From contig NZ_JAFKID010000028.1 in assembly GCF_017306545.1 (NCBI RefSeq), positions 1-64,000 on the forward strand: DNA of 64,000 bases, written 5' to 3'. The notes below the pieces were generated by a model. That model saw only the letters and a program-made list of their open reading frames with translations, was not told where the DNA came from and did not search any database. This DNA is from Mesorhizobium sp. Lineage in GTDB: Bacteria; Pseudomonadota; Alphaproteobacteria; Rhizobiales; Rhizobiaceae. The position numbers were made by a program, and so were the translations under genes. This document shows positions 35,917-44,814 of this stretch, in pieces (the first letter of the stretch is position 1; the number at the start of each line of letters is the position of its first letter).

Positions 35917-36360
35917 ATGAGACACGCAACCATTATCGCGACGGCTCTGGCGGCCATGATGGCAACCGGCACCGCCTACGCGGCCGACCATCAGGTTCAG
36001 TTGCTCAACAAGGGCGAACAAGGCGTGATGGTCTTCCAACCGAACTACATCGAAGCCGCCCCGGGCGACACGGTGACGTTCGTACCGACCGATAAGGGTC
36101 ATGACGCCGCCAGCATCGACGGGATGATCCCGGATGGCGCGCAGCCCTTCAAGGGCGAGATCAGCAAGCCGATAACCGTCACCGTCGACAAGGAAGGCGT
36201 CTACGGCGTCAAATGCGTGCCGCACTACGGCATGGGCATGGTTGCACTGATCGTCGTCGGCAAGCCGGTCAATTTGGAACAGGCCAAGACGGTCAAGCAA
36301 CCCGGCAAGGCGAAGAAGGTGTTCGCCGAACTGTTGGAGAAGGTGTCAGCAGGCAAGTGA
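35917..36360 (+). CDS. Pseudoazurin (type 1 copper electron carrier)
   Basis: A 147-residue protein with a signal peptide of about 22 residues (ends TGTAYA). The mature cupredoxin has type-1 copper ligands His62 (KGHDAAS), Cys100 and His103 (VKCVPHYGMG) and a Met at 106 or 108. Pseudoazurin carries electrons from the bc1 complex to NirK and NosZ. AAAGGC lies before the ATG. The NnrR box 69 bases upstream gives the same control as nirK. A strong terminator follows, so it is monocistronic. Confidence 0.93.
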   Translation: MRHATIIATALAAMMATGTAYAADHQVQLLNKGEQGVMVFQPNYIEAAPGDTVTFVPTDKGHDAASIDGMIPDGAQPFKGEISKPITVTVDKEGVYGVKCVPHYGMGMVALIVVGKPVNLEQAKTVKQPGKAKKVFAELLEKVSAGK

Positions 36361-36384
36361 GCCGCGATCAAGCCCAAGATACCA

Positions 36385-36416
36385 GGCCGCCTCCGGCTCG
36401 TCCGGCGGCGGCCTTT
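36385..36416 (+). terminator. Rho-independent terminator after pseudoazurin
   Basis: A 12-base stem with one mismatch (36385-36396 with 36402-36413), a 5-base loop, and TTT following. It sits 24 bases after the pseudoazurin stop. Confidence 0.75.
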
Positions 36417-36480
36417 CGCGTTAGTCGTTCGTCATCAGATACAACGTTCGAGATCAACCAGGTCGCGACGGAGGTCGCAT

Positions 36481-37158
36481 ATGCATCTACCTGCGAATGT
36501 GGTGGACCTGGCGCATCGGCTCGGCGCCGGCACCGATGCCTACAACGCGGTCCGACTGACACAAACAGGAACCATGCAAGACCGGCCCGGAGCACGCGCA
36601 ATGCGTTTTTCCGCAACGCAGACGATTTATCTGCAAAGACCGGAATTCGAATGGAACGCCCGAACCGGTCCTCTCGGCCTCATTTCCGTGACTGACGCTT
36701 TGAAATCGGGGGAGCCCCGGTTGGAGGTCAAAGCCTTGAGATGGCTTCGTATCGCGAGCGCTCCGCCGAGCCGGCAAGCGGCGAAGGGCGAAATGCTGCG
36801 GTATCTGGCGGAGCTTGCCTGGGCGCCAGATGCCATTCTGCGGAATCCGCATCTGGTTTGGCGCGTTCTTAGCCGGGAAAGACTTTCCGTGTCGCTCGAT
36901 TCCAACATAGTACATGCCGAGATTGAAATCGGCCTTGATCAGGAAGGCAGGATCTTTTCGATCTTCGCGCGGGATCGGCCCCGCAAAGAAGGCCTCACCT
37001 TCGTCGAACGGCCTTGGGCCGGCCGATTTTCCAACTATCGAAGACATGAAGGGCGGTGGTTGCCTTTCTCCGGCGAGGTGGGCTGGGAGTTGGACGGTGG
37101 AGAGTTCATCGCCTGGCGTGGGGAGCTGACGAACTGGTCCCTCGAATCCATAAGCTAG
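36481..37158 (+). CDS. DUF6544-type protein
   Basis: A 225-residue soluble protein without signal peptide. The run of features LTQTGTMQ, ATQTIYLQRPEFEWNAR, MLRYLAELAWAPDAIL, and the C-terminal FSNYRRHEGRWLPFSGEVGWEL fits the uncharacterised DUF6544 family. It may have its own promoter, because a terminator separates it from pseudoazurin, but no box is visible nearby. It converges with nirV. No role in denitrification is known. Confidence 0.65.
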   Translation: MHLPANVVDLAHRLGAGTDAYNAVRLTQTGTMQDRPGARAMRFSATQTIYLQRPEFEWNARTGPLGLISVTDALKSGEPRLEVKALRWLRIASAPPSRQAAKGEMLRYLAELAWAPDAILRNPHLVWRVLSRERLSVSLDSNIVHAEIEIGLDQEGRIFSIFARDRPRKEGLTFVERPWAGRFSNYRRHEGRWLPFSGEVGWELDGGEFIAWRGELTNWSLESIS

Positions 37159-37261
37159 CCAACGTGCTCCGTGGAATTGGACTTAAACTTGCCAGGATAT
37201 TGCAACATCGGGCGCGGATTGTCGGGGGCAGACCTACTCGTTGTTTGCCTGTGGCCTTCGC

Positions 37262-38119
37262 TCATAGCCACCCAAGCAAGGCAACCAACGCGGGCTCATC
37301 GCGTACCAGCCGGATACCGAGATTGTCGGGGGCCAGCCCGGCGGCGCAGCCACCGCTCCTGCCGTCGCGAATAAAGGTCGACATATAGCCGCGGTGCCGG
37401 CCGTCGACGACCCGCACGCCGCAATTCTCGACGCTCCGCTCGACGGCCGCGTTGGGCGCCAAGGTGGCGTTCACGTAGCAGGTCGACGTCCACTCCCAGA
37501 CGTTGCCGGCGATGTCGAACACGCCCCTGCTGTTGGCGCCGAAATGGCCTCGCGGCTTCGGCTGCGGGTCGCGCTCGGCCTGGCCGGCGGCCTCGCTGCG
37601 GTAACGTGCCAGCCAGCGGGTGGCCGGATTGCCGTCGTCGGCGAGGCCGAGCGCATCGTCGTGCAGACGTTCGGCGGCGGCGAAGCTCCATTCCTCGTCG
37701 GTCGGCAGACGCCACGATTCGCCGGACCGACCGGAGAACCACGCGGCGTAGGCTTCAGCGTCGCGATAGCTGACGCCGGTCACCGGCATATCGCCGGCGG
37801 CATTGCCGTCCGCCGCTTCGCAGGCGCCGTCAACGACGCAGCGCGCATAGTCGCCCGCGGTGACCTGATATTTCATGACGTCGAAGCCGGCCTGGAAGCT
37901 GACGGTGCGCGTCGGCGCGTCGACCGGCTTTCCGTTCCGGAGATATTCACCCGGCAACCGGAAAGTGAACGCTCCCGGCAGGATGGTGACGGTCTCGATC
38001 GGAGCAAGCCTCGCCGCAGTCCGTGCGCGGCCGGAATGCTGCGCGATCGAAAGGCCGGATGCGGCCGCGGCGAGTGCCGCCGCAATGACGGCGATGGTCG
38101 CCGGAACACGGGCTTTCAT
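37262..38119 (-). CDS. nirV: NirV, formylglycine-generating-enzyme-like protein
   Basis: A 285-residue exported protein of the SUMF1/FGE-sulfatase fold: hydrophobic N-terminus (VPATIAVIAAALAAAASG), then SYRDAEAYAAWFSGRSGESWRLPTDEEWSFAA (family motif WRLPTDEEW) and VFDIAGNVWEWT, with CGVRVVDGRHRG and LGIRLVRDE at the end. NirV genes follow nirK in Agrobacterium, Sinorhizobium and other rhizobia; the role is uncertain. A strong terminator lies between nirK and nirV. Confidence 0.88.
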   Translation of the reverse strand: MKARVPATIAVIAAALAAAASGLSIAQHSGRARTAARLAPIETVTILPGAFTFRLPGEYLRNGKPVDAPTRTVSFQAGFDVMKYQVTAGDYARCVVDGACEAADGNAAGDMPVTGVSYRDAEAYAAWFSGRSGESWRLPTDEEWSFAAAERLHDDALGLADDGNPATRWLARYRSEAAGQAERDPQPKPRGHFGANSRGVFDIAGNVWEWTSTCYVNATLAPNAAVERSVENCGVRVVDGRHRGYMSTFIRDGRSGGCAAGLAPDNLGIRLVRDEPALVALLGWL

Positions 38120-38136
38120 GATGATGTCCTTTCCAA

Positions 38137-38172
38137 GAAAAAGGCGGCCTGCCGATCACTCGACAGGCCGCC
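38137..38172 (-). terminator. Terminator between nirK and nirV
   Basis: On the minus strand a perfect 9-base stem (GGCGGCCTG pairs with CAGGCCGCC, loop of 12) is followed by five T residues. It lies 21 bases after the nirK stop and only 17 bases before the nirV start, so nirV needs read-through. Confidence 0.78.
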
Positions 38173-38192
38173 CCGCTTCCCTGCAGATCCTG

Positions 38193-39311
38193 TCAGTAGG
38201 CGGCGATCGGCGCCGGCGCCTTGACCTGGGTCATAAGATCGTCGTTCCACTTGCCTTCCACCATGATGTGGGCGGTGGCGCCGAGTTCGGCGGCCTCGAT
38301 GAGGTTGTGGTTCACGTAGGCGTAGATGCCGGGCTGTAGGAAGGTGTAGAGCGCCGCTCCCGCCGATCCGCCGCGCACGAACCAGGTCTCCAGATCTTTT
38401 GCCGGCGGGTTGGCGAACTTGCCCTGTTCCCACACATGGTCACCGTGCCCGCCGATAATGTGGGGGCGCGTGTCGCGGTTAGCCTGCGAATGGACGAACA
38501 GCACCGTTTCGCCGACATTGGCCTTCATCGCGTTGTCGCCGGTGAGCGCCCCCACCTTGCCGTTGAAGACGACGTGGGTGGGGATCAGCCCGCGCATCGC
38601 CTTCAGCGTCTCGTCGTAGCTGTCGCCGAGGGAGTCGAACTTCTTGAACTTGCCGTTCTCGTCGCGCGGAATGTAGAACTCGTTCTCGCCGATATAATAG
38701 ATGCGGTCGTACTTGAGCGGCTTGCCCGCCTCGTCCTTCAGGCCGTCGCGCGGCAGCACCATAACCGTGCCGCTCATGCCCGACACCACGTGCCATGGGA
38801 TCATGCCTGCCGGCGCGCAGTGATAGACGAAAGTGCCGGCCCGTGTCGCCTTGAAGCGGATCGTCGCGTGTTCACCGGGATTGACGTCCAGCAGCTTGGC
38901 TCCGCCAAGCGCGCCGGTGGCGGCATGGAAGTCGACGTTATGCGGCATCTCGTTGGTCTCGGGGTTTACCAGCGTTAACTCGACGTAGTCGCCCTCATGC
39001 ACGACCATCATCGGCGCGGGGATCGAGCCGTTGTAGGTCATGGCCTGCATGGTCGTGCCGTCGTCGTCGATGACCATCGGCTGTTCCTTGACCGTCAACT
39101 GGAACTCGACGACCTTCGGACCACCGGTTGCGACCTGCTGATGGTCATGGACAAAGGGCGGCGCGACGAGCGTGACCTTCTCGCGCGGCAGGGTCGATAT
39201 GTCAGCCGCCTGCACCTCCGCCAAGGCAGGCGTGGCGGCCGTGGCGGCCAGCAAGGCGGCAGCCGCTGCACCCGCGGCGGTACCCAAGAGAGCTTCGCGT
39301 CTGGTCAACAT
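38193..39311 (-). CDS. nirK: Copper nitrite reductase NirK
   Basis: A 372-residue periplasmic enzyme reducing nitrite to NO. The signal has TRREALLG (Tat-type, about 1-31). Type-1 copper ligands are His124, Cys165, His174 and Met179 ([17 protein letters not shown]), type-2 ligands are His129, His164 and His335, and the catalytic pair is Asp127 (PHNVDFHA) and His284 (RPHIIGGHG). All are intact. It is divergent from nnrR and has an NnrR box 68 bases upstream. No close homologue of norCBQD is seen here. Confidence 0.97.
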   Translation of the reverse strand: MLTRREALLGTAAGAAAAALLAATAATPALAEVQAADISTLPREKVTLVAPPFVHDHQQVATGGPKVVEFQLTVKEQPMVIDDDGTTMQAMTYNGSIPAPMMVVHEGDYVELTLVNPETNEMPHNVDFHAATGALGGAKLLDVNPGEHATIRFKATRAGTFVYHCAPAGMIPWHVVSGMSGTVMVLPRDGLKDEAGKPLKYDRIYYIGENEFYIPRDENGKFKKFDSLGDSYDETLKAMRGLIPTHVVFNGKVGALTGDNAMKANVGETVLFVHSQANRDTRPHIIGGHGDHVWEQGKFANPPAKDLETWFVRGGSAGAALYTFLQPGIYAYVNHNLIEAAELGATAHIMVEGKWNDDLMTQVKAPAPIAAY

Positions 39312-39379
39312 CTCAAATCTCCTTCGTGAAGTTGTCCGTTTCTATGGCTCAGAGAATAATTGTTGCGCCGCACCCTTCT

Positions 39380-39395
39380 TTGATGCGGCGCAAAA
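39380..39395. promoter_or_regulatory. NnrR-type box before nirK
   Basis: TTTGATGCGGCGCAAA, 68 bases before the nirK start and 145 before the divergent nnrR start. A shadow sequence TTGTTGCGCCGCA precedes it but has no second complete half-site. Confidence 0.74.
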
Positions 39396-39540
39396 TACTT
39401 GCTCGATTCAATCGAAGAAACAGATGCGACGAGGAACCGCGCGGAAAACGCCGTAGCCCAGGCCGCTTGCGGCAACCGGCGTGCACATGACATGCTAGGC
39501 TGCACTCGCAGACCAAATTGCGGAAGAATCGGAACGCATA

Positions 39541-40245
39541 ATGAGCCGCCTCGATCGCTCACTGATCGCCCATATGGCGCCATTCGAGGGCTTGAACCCG
39601 GCGGAACTCGACCGCATGATCGGCCAGGCACGCGCGTTGCGCATTACCAAAGACCACGCGGTCTTCGAGCAGGAGCAGAACGCCCATTCCTTTTTTCTTT
39701 TGCTGGACGGATATGTGCGCGTCATCAAGACCACACCTGACGGTGAAGAAGTCATCGTGCGCTATATCAGTCCTGGCGAACTGATGGGCATCGCGAGCGC
39801 GCTCGGGCGCACCACCTATCCAGCCAGCGCCATCGCCGTCGTTGATTGCGTGGTGCTTGCGTGGCCGAGTGGCATGTGGTCCGAATTTGCTTCGGCTTTC
39901 CCGAATTTCGGCGCCAACACTTACCGGACCGTCGGCAACAGGCTGCAGGATGCCCACGCGCGCGTGGTCGAGATGTCAACGGAGCAGGTCGATCAGCGGG
40001 TTGCCCACGCCTTGCTCAAACTCGTGCGCCAGTCAGGCAAACGGACGGACGAGGGCCTTCTGATCGACTTTCCGCTTTCGCGGCAAGATATTGCGGAAAT
40101 GACCGGCACGACCTTGCATACGGTCAGCCGCCTTCTCACGGCCTGGGAGGAACAGGGCCTGGTAAGAAGCGGACGTCAGAAGGTGACTGTCGTCGAGCCG
40201 CATCGCCTGCTCATGCTCGCTGAAGGCCGGACGGAGAAGACATAA
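39541..40245 (+). CDS. nnrR: NnrR-like Crp/Fnr regulator of NO and denitrification genes
   Basis: A 234-residue Crp/Fnr protein: cyclic-nucleotide-type sensory domain (about 20-130), long dimerisation helix, and C-terminal helix-turn-helix LSRQDIAEMTGTTLHTVSRLL (about 179-199; quoted here as LSRQDIAEMTG and TTLHTVSRLL). There is no N-terminal Cys cluster, only Cys103, so it is not an oxygen-sensing FNR. In the recognition helix, FNR's Glu (VETISR) is replaced by His193, with Ser196 and Arg197 kept. It is divergent from nirK, the classical location. I infer that it binds the TTTGCG-type boxes. Confidence 0.88.
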   Translation: MSRLDRSLIAHMAPFEGLNPAELDRMIGQARALRITKDHAVFEQEQNAHSFFLLLDGYVRVIKTTPDGEEVIVRYISPGELMGIASALGRTTYPASAIAVVDCVVLAWPSGMWSEFASAFPNFGANTYRTVGNRLQDAHARVVEMSTEQVDQRVAHALLKLVRQSGKRTDEGLLIDFPLSRQDIAEMTGTTLHTVSRLLTAWEEQGLVRSGRQKVTVVEPHRLLMLAEGRTEKT

Positions 40246-40465
40246 CCGTCCTCGATTTCGTTTTGGAAGAGACCGCTGCTTCCAGCGCACGGCGTAACAC
40301 CACCTCATCCAGTTCGTGCTCGCGCGCGGCCTCTGCAAGCGTATGAAAGGGGGCGATTGGACAGCCAACACACAGCATGCCGTTGCGAAGGACCACACGG
40401 ATGGTTGCCGGCCATCTGCGCATGATCTCGTCCATCGTCATATCTCGGTCAAAGAGGCTTCCCAT
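40211..40465 (-). CDS. DUF1858 protein
   Basis: An 84-residue small protein: MTMDEIMRRWPATIRVV, then RNGMLCVGCPIAPFHTLAEAAREHELD. This is the DUF1858 (hybrid-cluster-associated) pattern with the Cys-Val-Gly-Cys pair. Its 3' end overlaps the nnrR 3' end by 35 bases on the opposite strand. Such genes accompany hemerythrin, DUF2249 and denitrification genes; function is unknown. A partial FNR-like half-site (TTTGACCAGGATAGC) lies just upstream. Confidence 0.8.
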   Translation of the reverse strand: MGSLFDRDMTMDEIMRRWPATIRVVLRNGMLCVGCPIAPFHTLAEAAREHELDEVVLRRALEAAVSSKTKSRTVMSSPSGLQRA

Positions 40466-40554
40466 TTTCGCTATCCTGGTCAAAGCAATGCACACTTTAG
40501 CGAAGGGACGCAGAAGATCGTTGCGTATCGACAAACTCCGCCGGGAGATCCCGG

Positions 40555-41079
40555 TCAGCCTCGCCGTATCACAATTCGATAGTGCCCTTCGGGATCGAAA
40601 GAGCCACGCCACAGATGACCACGCGACTCAAGTTCCTTGAACAAAAACAGCGGCTCGCGCGGTAGGAGCGCCGCCAACGTTTGCCCAGGCAAAAGCGCCT
40701 CGATCCCTTCCAGCGTCCGCACCATGGGGTCCGGGGGCTCCAGGTCGCGGTTGTCCAATTCGGTGAGCGGCGCGGGCCAAGTTTCCTCTGCATTATCGAC
40801 GCTTTTAATTACTGGTTCGGATTGCGGAATCTTGTCCTCGGGCTGGCTATTGCCGGGCGTGAAGATCACCTCCCAGTCGCCGTTGCCGATCTCGCGTGCC
40901 GTAGGCTCGAAGCCGCGGCTGCCGAGAACATGAAACAGCGGAATCGGCTTGAAAGTGGCCAGCAATCGCAAGCTCTGGCCGGGAGCAAGCGCGTCCACCG
41001 CCTGCATGACGGCGAGGAAAGGCTCCCCGCCTGCCCGAAGGATCGGCCGGACGTCGAGTTTGTAGTGTGGTTGGGTCAT
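40555..41079 (-). CDS. Protein with two DUF2249 domains
   Basis: A 174-residue protein built of two DUF2249 domains: KLDVRPILRAGGEPFLAVMQ, PGQSLRLLATFKPIPLFHVL and GDWEVIFTPG, then after a Pro/Glu-rich linker LDNRDLEPPDPMVRTLEGIE, PGQTLAALLPREPLFLFKEL and HYRIVIRRG. The ATG at 41079 has GGAG before it. It follows the NnrS-like gene by 26 bases, so it is probably co-transcribed from the box at 42667. DUF2249 thus occurs four times in the window. Confidence 0.83.
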   Translation of the reverse strand: MTQPHYKLDVRPILRAGGEPFLAVMQAVDALAPGQSLRLLATFKPIPLFHVLGSRGFEPTAREIGNGDWEVIFTPGNSQPEDKIPQSEPVIKSVDNAEETWPAPLTELDNRDLEPPDPMVRTLEGIEALLPGQTLAALLPREPLFLFKELESRGHLWRGSFDPEGHYRIVIRRG

Positions 41080-41105
41080 TGCTGTCTCCGGTTCGTCTGT
41101 CGTCA

Positions 41106-42464
41106 CTATAGACTGGGAAGGAAAAGGCGCGGCCGGGACGTCCCCTCGGGCAGGCGCTTGCCGTCCTCCACATTGTAGAGGCGGCGCGCCAGAACAAGCT
41201 CGACGACAATGGCCAGCGTCGCGAGCAGTGTCGCGCCGGCTGCGAAACGGAATACGTCAGGCTGGTTGACGAGCAGGGCTCCCGTGCCGCTCAGCACACC
41301 GAGGAAATAAAGCGCGAACCAGACGCGGTCGCGCCCCTCTACCACCAGATCCTGCACGCGCGGTGTCGGCTTTTTGCCCATGACCGGACCGTAGCATTCC
41401 AGCCAGGTCAGGAACGGCACGATCTTGTAAAGCTGCGAAAGACCAAGCCCAGTCAGCCAGCCGAACGCGACGAGGTAGAGAAGCGCACCGATGTGCTGCC
41501 CCAACGTCCCGGTCGCAAGAAGCGCAAGCAGCAATAGTGCCGACAATATCAGAGCAAGGAAGGCGCCTTGGGCGGCACGGCTGTTCAATTCGATGACACG
41601 GCGCTTGCGATGACGATAGAAGAAGGCGAGATCGACGCCATAGAGGATAAGGGAGACCAATCCCAGCGCCGCGGCTAACCCGGTCGCCGTGTCGGGTGTC
41701 GCCATGAAGCCTGTCCTTTCCACCATGGCGACGATCGGCGAGGCCAAGGCGATCAGGACCAGCGCGGCGATCCCGCTCCACCAGACCACCCGGCTGCTGG
41801 CGCGCTCTCCGTCCGGCGACAGCATGAACATGGGCAGCAGGCGATAGGAGACGCCGATCGCGGTGAATGTCAGCCATCCGCCAAGCCCGACCGCGATATG
41901 GACGGGGAGCGCGTGGGCCCGAAAGTCGAGTCCCGCCAGCGCAGGCAGGAAGCCCGAAAGCAGCAACGCAAAGAGCGCACCGAGTGTCACGGTGACGAGC
42001 ACGCAAGCCAGACCCGCGGCGACGAAACGCGCCGGAAGCGTCAGGTTCGCGCGCAGGAGCGTGCCGACGAGCACGCCGACGACGAGCAGGAAACCCACCG
42101 GCAGGAGCATGCCCGCAATGGCGAGCAGCGGAAGGTCGGTGTCGATCGTGCCCGCCAGCTGCAGGAACCCGGCCAGAAGGAAGGCGAGCCCGCTCAAAAG
42201 GCATATCAGCGCCGGCAGCACCAGCCGTCCCCCGCGTAGCGGCTGTGCGATCAGCACCGGTACGAACTGGAACAGCGCCCCGCACATCAAAAGACTGAGC
42301 CAGCCGATCGTGACCATGTGGACGAGGATCAGCGTCTCGGGCGCCTCAGCCGGCACCGCGGGAAAGCCGTATCCGGCGATCATCAGCACCTGGGCGCCGA
42401 CAAGGAAGGCCAGGGCTGCTGTGAAATACGACATTGTCCAGCGCGATAGCGCGGTGCCCATCAT
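41106..42464 (-). CDS. NnrS-like polytopic membrane protein
   Basis: A 452-residue protein with about 12 hydrophobic helices. Conserved-looking His and Trp sites include LVHMVTIGWLSLLMCGALFQ (split as LVHMVTIGWLSLL and CGALFQFVPV), LPVHIAVGLGGWLTF and VAFGWLTGLGLSQLYKIVPF. This fits the NnrS/heme-copper-type membrane group found in NO regulons, where NnrS counters NO stress. The Cu and heme ligation is not certain. An NnrR box lies 202 bases upstream, and the double DUF2249 gene follows. The name is family-level only. Confidence 0.68.
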   Translation of the reverse strand: MMGTALSRWTMSYFTAALAFLVGAQVLMIAGYGFPAVPAEAPETLILVHMVTIGWLSLLMCGALFQFVPVLIAQPLRGGRLVLPALICLLSGLAFLLAGFLQLAGTIDTDLPLLAIAGMLLPVGFLLVVGVLVGTLLRANLTLPARFVAAGLACVLVTVTLGALFALLLSGFLPALAGLDFRAHALPVHIAVGLGGWLTFTAIGVSYRLLPMFMLSPDGERASSRVVWWSGIAALVLIALASPIVAMVERTGFMATPDTATGLAAALGLVSLILYGVDLAFFYRHRKRRVIELNSRAAQGAFLALILSALLLLALLATGTLGQHIGALLYLVAFGWLTGLGLSQLYKIVPFLTWLECYGPVMGKKPTPRVQDLVVEGRDRVWFALYFLGVLSGTGALLVNQPDVFRFAAGATLLATLAIVVELVLARRLYNVEDGKRLPEGTSRPRLFLPSL

Positions 42465-42666
42465 GGCCGTTTCCTCGCATCGCCTTCCATGATGGACGGC
42501 GCGTCAAAACCATCGAGACGTCGCCATGGACGTTTCGGCGACCGGCCTGGGCGACGCCATTAGGCACCGGCCTTTACCCGACGAACGCCCGCGCTGAAGG
42601 ATATTCGTTGAAGATATCCCGTCGGGCTGGCTTGGCCCGAACTCTAGCCGCCTCACCTCGCTCGAC

Positions 42667-42682
42667 TTTGTTTAAGCGCAAA
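42667..42682. promoter_or_regulatory. NnrR-type box before NnrS-like gene
   Basis: TTTGTTTAAGCGCAAA, in the 262-base gap between the parvulin stop (42727) and the NnrS-like start (42464), 202 bases upstream of the latter. The left half is a weaker match. Confidence 0.6.
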
Positions 42683-42726
42683 CTTCTTCACCAGCGAAGT
42701 GGTTTTCGTTCGCCGGTTTGCGGGCC

Positions 42727-43446
42727 TTACTGCACCAGCGGCGATTCGCTCGCCTCGAGCTGAACCCCCTCGATCTCGGCCTGTCCGGCGAGAACGCTGA
42801 CATACTGGCGCAGCGCTTTTTCCTCTACGCGGGATCGAAGCCGCGCGGCGATCTGTTCCTGGACGACGTCGAACGGCAGCCTGTGGCCCGGAATGCGCTG
42901 GTCGACGGCGACGATGTGGAAACCGTAGCGCGTCTTGACCAGTTCGCGCAGGATTCCCGAGGCGCCGAACTTGAACACGGCCCTCTCGAATTCCGGCAGC
43001 ATGTCGCCGCGCCCGATCTGTCCGAGATTGCCGCCCTGTTGGCCGGACGGGCAGTTGGACAGCTCCGCCGCGAGCGCCGTGAAACGGTCCGGCTTGGCCA
43101 ACAACTCGTTCAGCGCCTGCTCGGCGCGCGCTCGCATCTGTGGCACGTTCACCTGCGGCGTCACCTGGAACAGGATGTGGCGAGCATAGACGAGATCGCC
43201 GCTCTCGAACTCGGTTGGATTCTGCTCGTAGTAGCGGCGGCACTCGGCCTCGGTGGGAACCGGCGTCGCCACTTCCTTCTCCAGCAGCGCCTCAATCGCA
43301 CCGTCGATCTCTGCTTTGCCCTCGACAGCCGCGTCAAGCAGGCCGACCTCCACCGCCCGTTGCCGCAGCAATTCGTGCGCGGCGGCGAATTCCGCCGGGG
43401 CATCGGCCTCGACCGCCACCGCCATGCCGTTCACCGACAGGATCAT
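42727..43446 (-). CDS. nar-operon parvulin-type peptidyl-prolyl isomerase
   Basis: A 239-residue protein with a parvulin core: YARHILFQVTPQV, ALNELLAKPDRFTALAAELSNCPS, GNLGQIGRGDMLPEFERAVF and FGFHIVAVDQRIPG-type C-terminal strands (in the sequence TRYGFHIVAVD). There is no signal peptide, so it acts in the cytosol. It overlaps narI by ATGA. A parvulin/NifM-like gene at the end of narGHJI also occurs in Pseudomonas. A role in NarGH maturation is inferred. Confidence 0.85.
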   Translation of the reverse strand: MILSVNGMAVAVEADAPAEFAAAHELLRQRAVEVGLLDAAVEGKAEIDGAIEALLEKEVATPVPTEAECRRYYEQNPTEFESGDLVYARHILFQVTPQVNVPQMRARAEQALNELLAKPDRFTALAAELSNCPSGQQGGNLGQIGRGDMLPEFERAVFKFGASGILRELVKTRYGFHIVAVDQRIPGHRLPFDVVQEQIAARLRSRVEEKALRQYVSVLAGQAEIEGVQLEASESPLVQ

Positions 43447-44162
43447 GGCCGCGTCGGCTCTTCGGCGCGGGTCTTCGGCGTACGCACGATCTGGTAGGGC
43501 CGGAACAGATAAGAGAGCGCCCCTGCCCCGCTCCAGATATGGATCATGCGCGTGAACGGCGAGACCAGGAACAGCGTGAAGCCGAGCAGGATGTGCAGCT
43601 TGTAGGTGAGCGGCACGCCGATCATCAGCGCCGCCGCGCCGCCGTCGAGCGTGACGATGCCCTTGACGTAGCCGGTCAGCGTCTCGAACAGCTCACCGTC
43701 CATGTGGAAGGCTGATAGCGGCACTGTCAGCAGGCCGAGCAGAAGCTGAAGCCACAGCATAAAGGTGATGGCGATGTCCCATTTGCGGCTGTTGAGGCGG
43801 ATGCGCGGGTCGGAGAGCCGCCGGTGGATGAGGATCGTCAGGCCGGCGATGGCGGTCAGCCCGGCAATGCCGCCCACCACCATGGCCAGTAACTGGTGGG
43901 CGACCGGCGACAATGCCCAGTCCACTGCCCAGTGCGGCGCGAGGAAGCCCGCGAAATGGCCGAGGATGACGATGATGACACCGTAGTGGAAGAGGTTTGA
44001 GCCGAGGCGCAGTTCGCGCTTGCGCAGCATCTGCGAGGAATCGCTTTTCCAGGTGTAGGGCTCACGATCGAAGCGGATGAGGCTACCGATCAGCAGCACG
44101 ACGAGGCATATATAGGGGTAGACCCCAAACAGCAGCGTGTTGACGTAGGAATTGGCGAGCAT
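43443..44162 (-). CDS. narI: Respiratory nitrate reductase gamma subunit NarI
   Basis: A 239-residue di-heme cytochrome b membrane subunit that oxidises quinol. It has five helices, beginning YVNTLLFGVYPYICLVVLLIG and including LGSNLFHYGVIIVILGHFAG and the late TYKLHILLGFTLFLVSPF with the paired heme His residues. It couples quinol oxidation to NarGH. It lies between narJ and the parvulin gene. Confidence 0.95.
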   Translation of the reverse strand: MLANSYVNTLLFGVYPYICLVVLLIGSLIRFDREPYTWKSDSSQMLRKRELRLGSNLFHYGVIIVILGHFAGFLAPHWAVDWALSPVAHQLLAMVVGGIAGLTAIAGLTILIHRRLSDPRIRLNSRKWDIAITFMLWLQLLLGLLTVPLSAFHMDGELFETLTGYVKGIVTLDGGAAALMIGVPLTYKLHILLGFTLFLVSPFTRMIHIWSGAGALSYLFRPYQIVRTPKTRAEEPTRP

Positions 44163-44177
44163 GAGGAGCCTCCTTCC

Positions 44178-44807
44178 CTATCGGGCCGTGGAACCGCCGC
44201 CGGATGGGCCGGCGTCGGCAAAGGCGGGCCGTTCGGCCCAGTCGCGGTCGAGCATATCCGCCGGTTCCCGGACCGGCTTCACGTCCACTGCCTCCAGCGG
44301 CTTCTCGCCGGCGATGACGAGAAGCGCCTGCGGCACGGCCGCATAGCGGCTCTGCCGCGCCAACAGCGAACGGGCGATGGAGGCAAGGATCTTCGCGCAG
44401 TCGGCAAGCATGTCGCGGGCCTCCGCCATGTCGCGCTGACTCAGATATTCCAGCACCACCGGCAGGTAGTCGGGCAATTCCGAAGCGGTCAGCTCGAAAC
44501 CGGCGGCGGCGTAGAGCGCCTTCAGTTCGACCATCGCGGCGCCACGGTCTCGGCCGTCGCCGTGTAGGTGTTCGAACAGATGGAGGGAAAGCGCTCGGCC
44601 GCGGTCGAACAAATTGACGTAGCGCTCCTCCGCCGCCAGCAGGTCGCCCTCGCCAATTTCGCCGACAAGGGCAATCAGGCCCTCGCGTTGATGCGTACCG
44701 ACGAGCTTCGAGGCGCGCACTACCTCCGCGATCTCGGGCAGGGCCTGTCGCATCTCGGCGCTCGGGTAGGAAAGCAGCGCACTGAACGCCTTGAAGATCA
44801 GCATCAT
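44178..44807 (-). CDS. narJ: Nitrate reductase chaperone NarJ
   Basis: A 209-residue cytosolic chaperone of the NarJ/TorD fold: FKAFSALLSYPSAEMRQAL, then LSLHLFEHLHGDGRDRGAAMVEL and ELPDYLPVVLEYLSQR, the last matching the family ELPDxLPvxLE motif. It binds apo-NarG for cofactor insertion. It starts 7 bases before narH ends downstream, that is, narH and narJ are almost contiguous. Confidence 0.95.
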   Translation of the reverse strand: MMLIFKAFSALLSYPSAEMRQALPEIAEVVRASKLVGTHQREGLIALVGEIGEGDLLAAEERYVNLFDRGRALSLHLFEHLHGDGRDRGAAMVELKALYAAAGFELTASELPDYLPVVLEYLSQRDMAEARDMLADCAKILASIARSLLARQSRYAAVPQALLVIAGEKPLEAVDVKPVREPADMLDRDWAERPAFADAGPSGGGSTAR

Positions 44808-44814
44808 GCTGCCC

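Noticed and set aside
40466..40500. FNR-like half-site TTTGACCAGGATAGC before the DUF1858 gene
   Set aside because: The right half (ATCAA) is missing; only the left half resembles the 9776 box.
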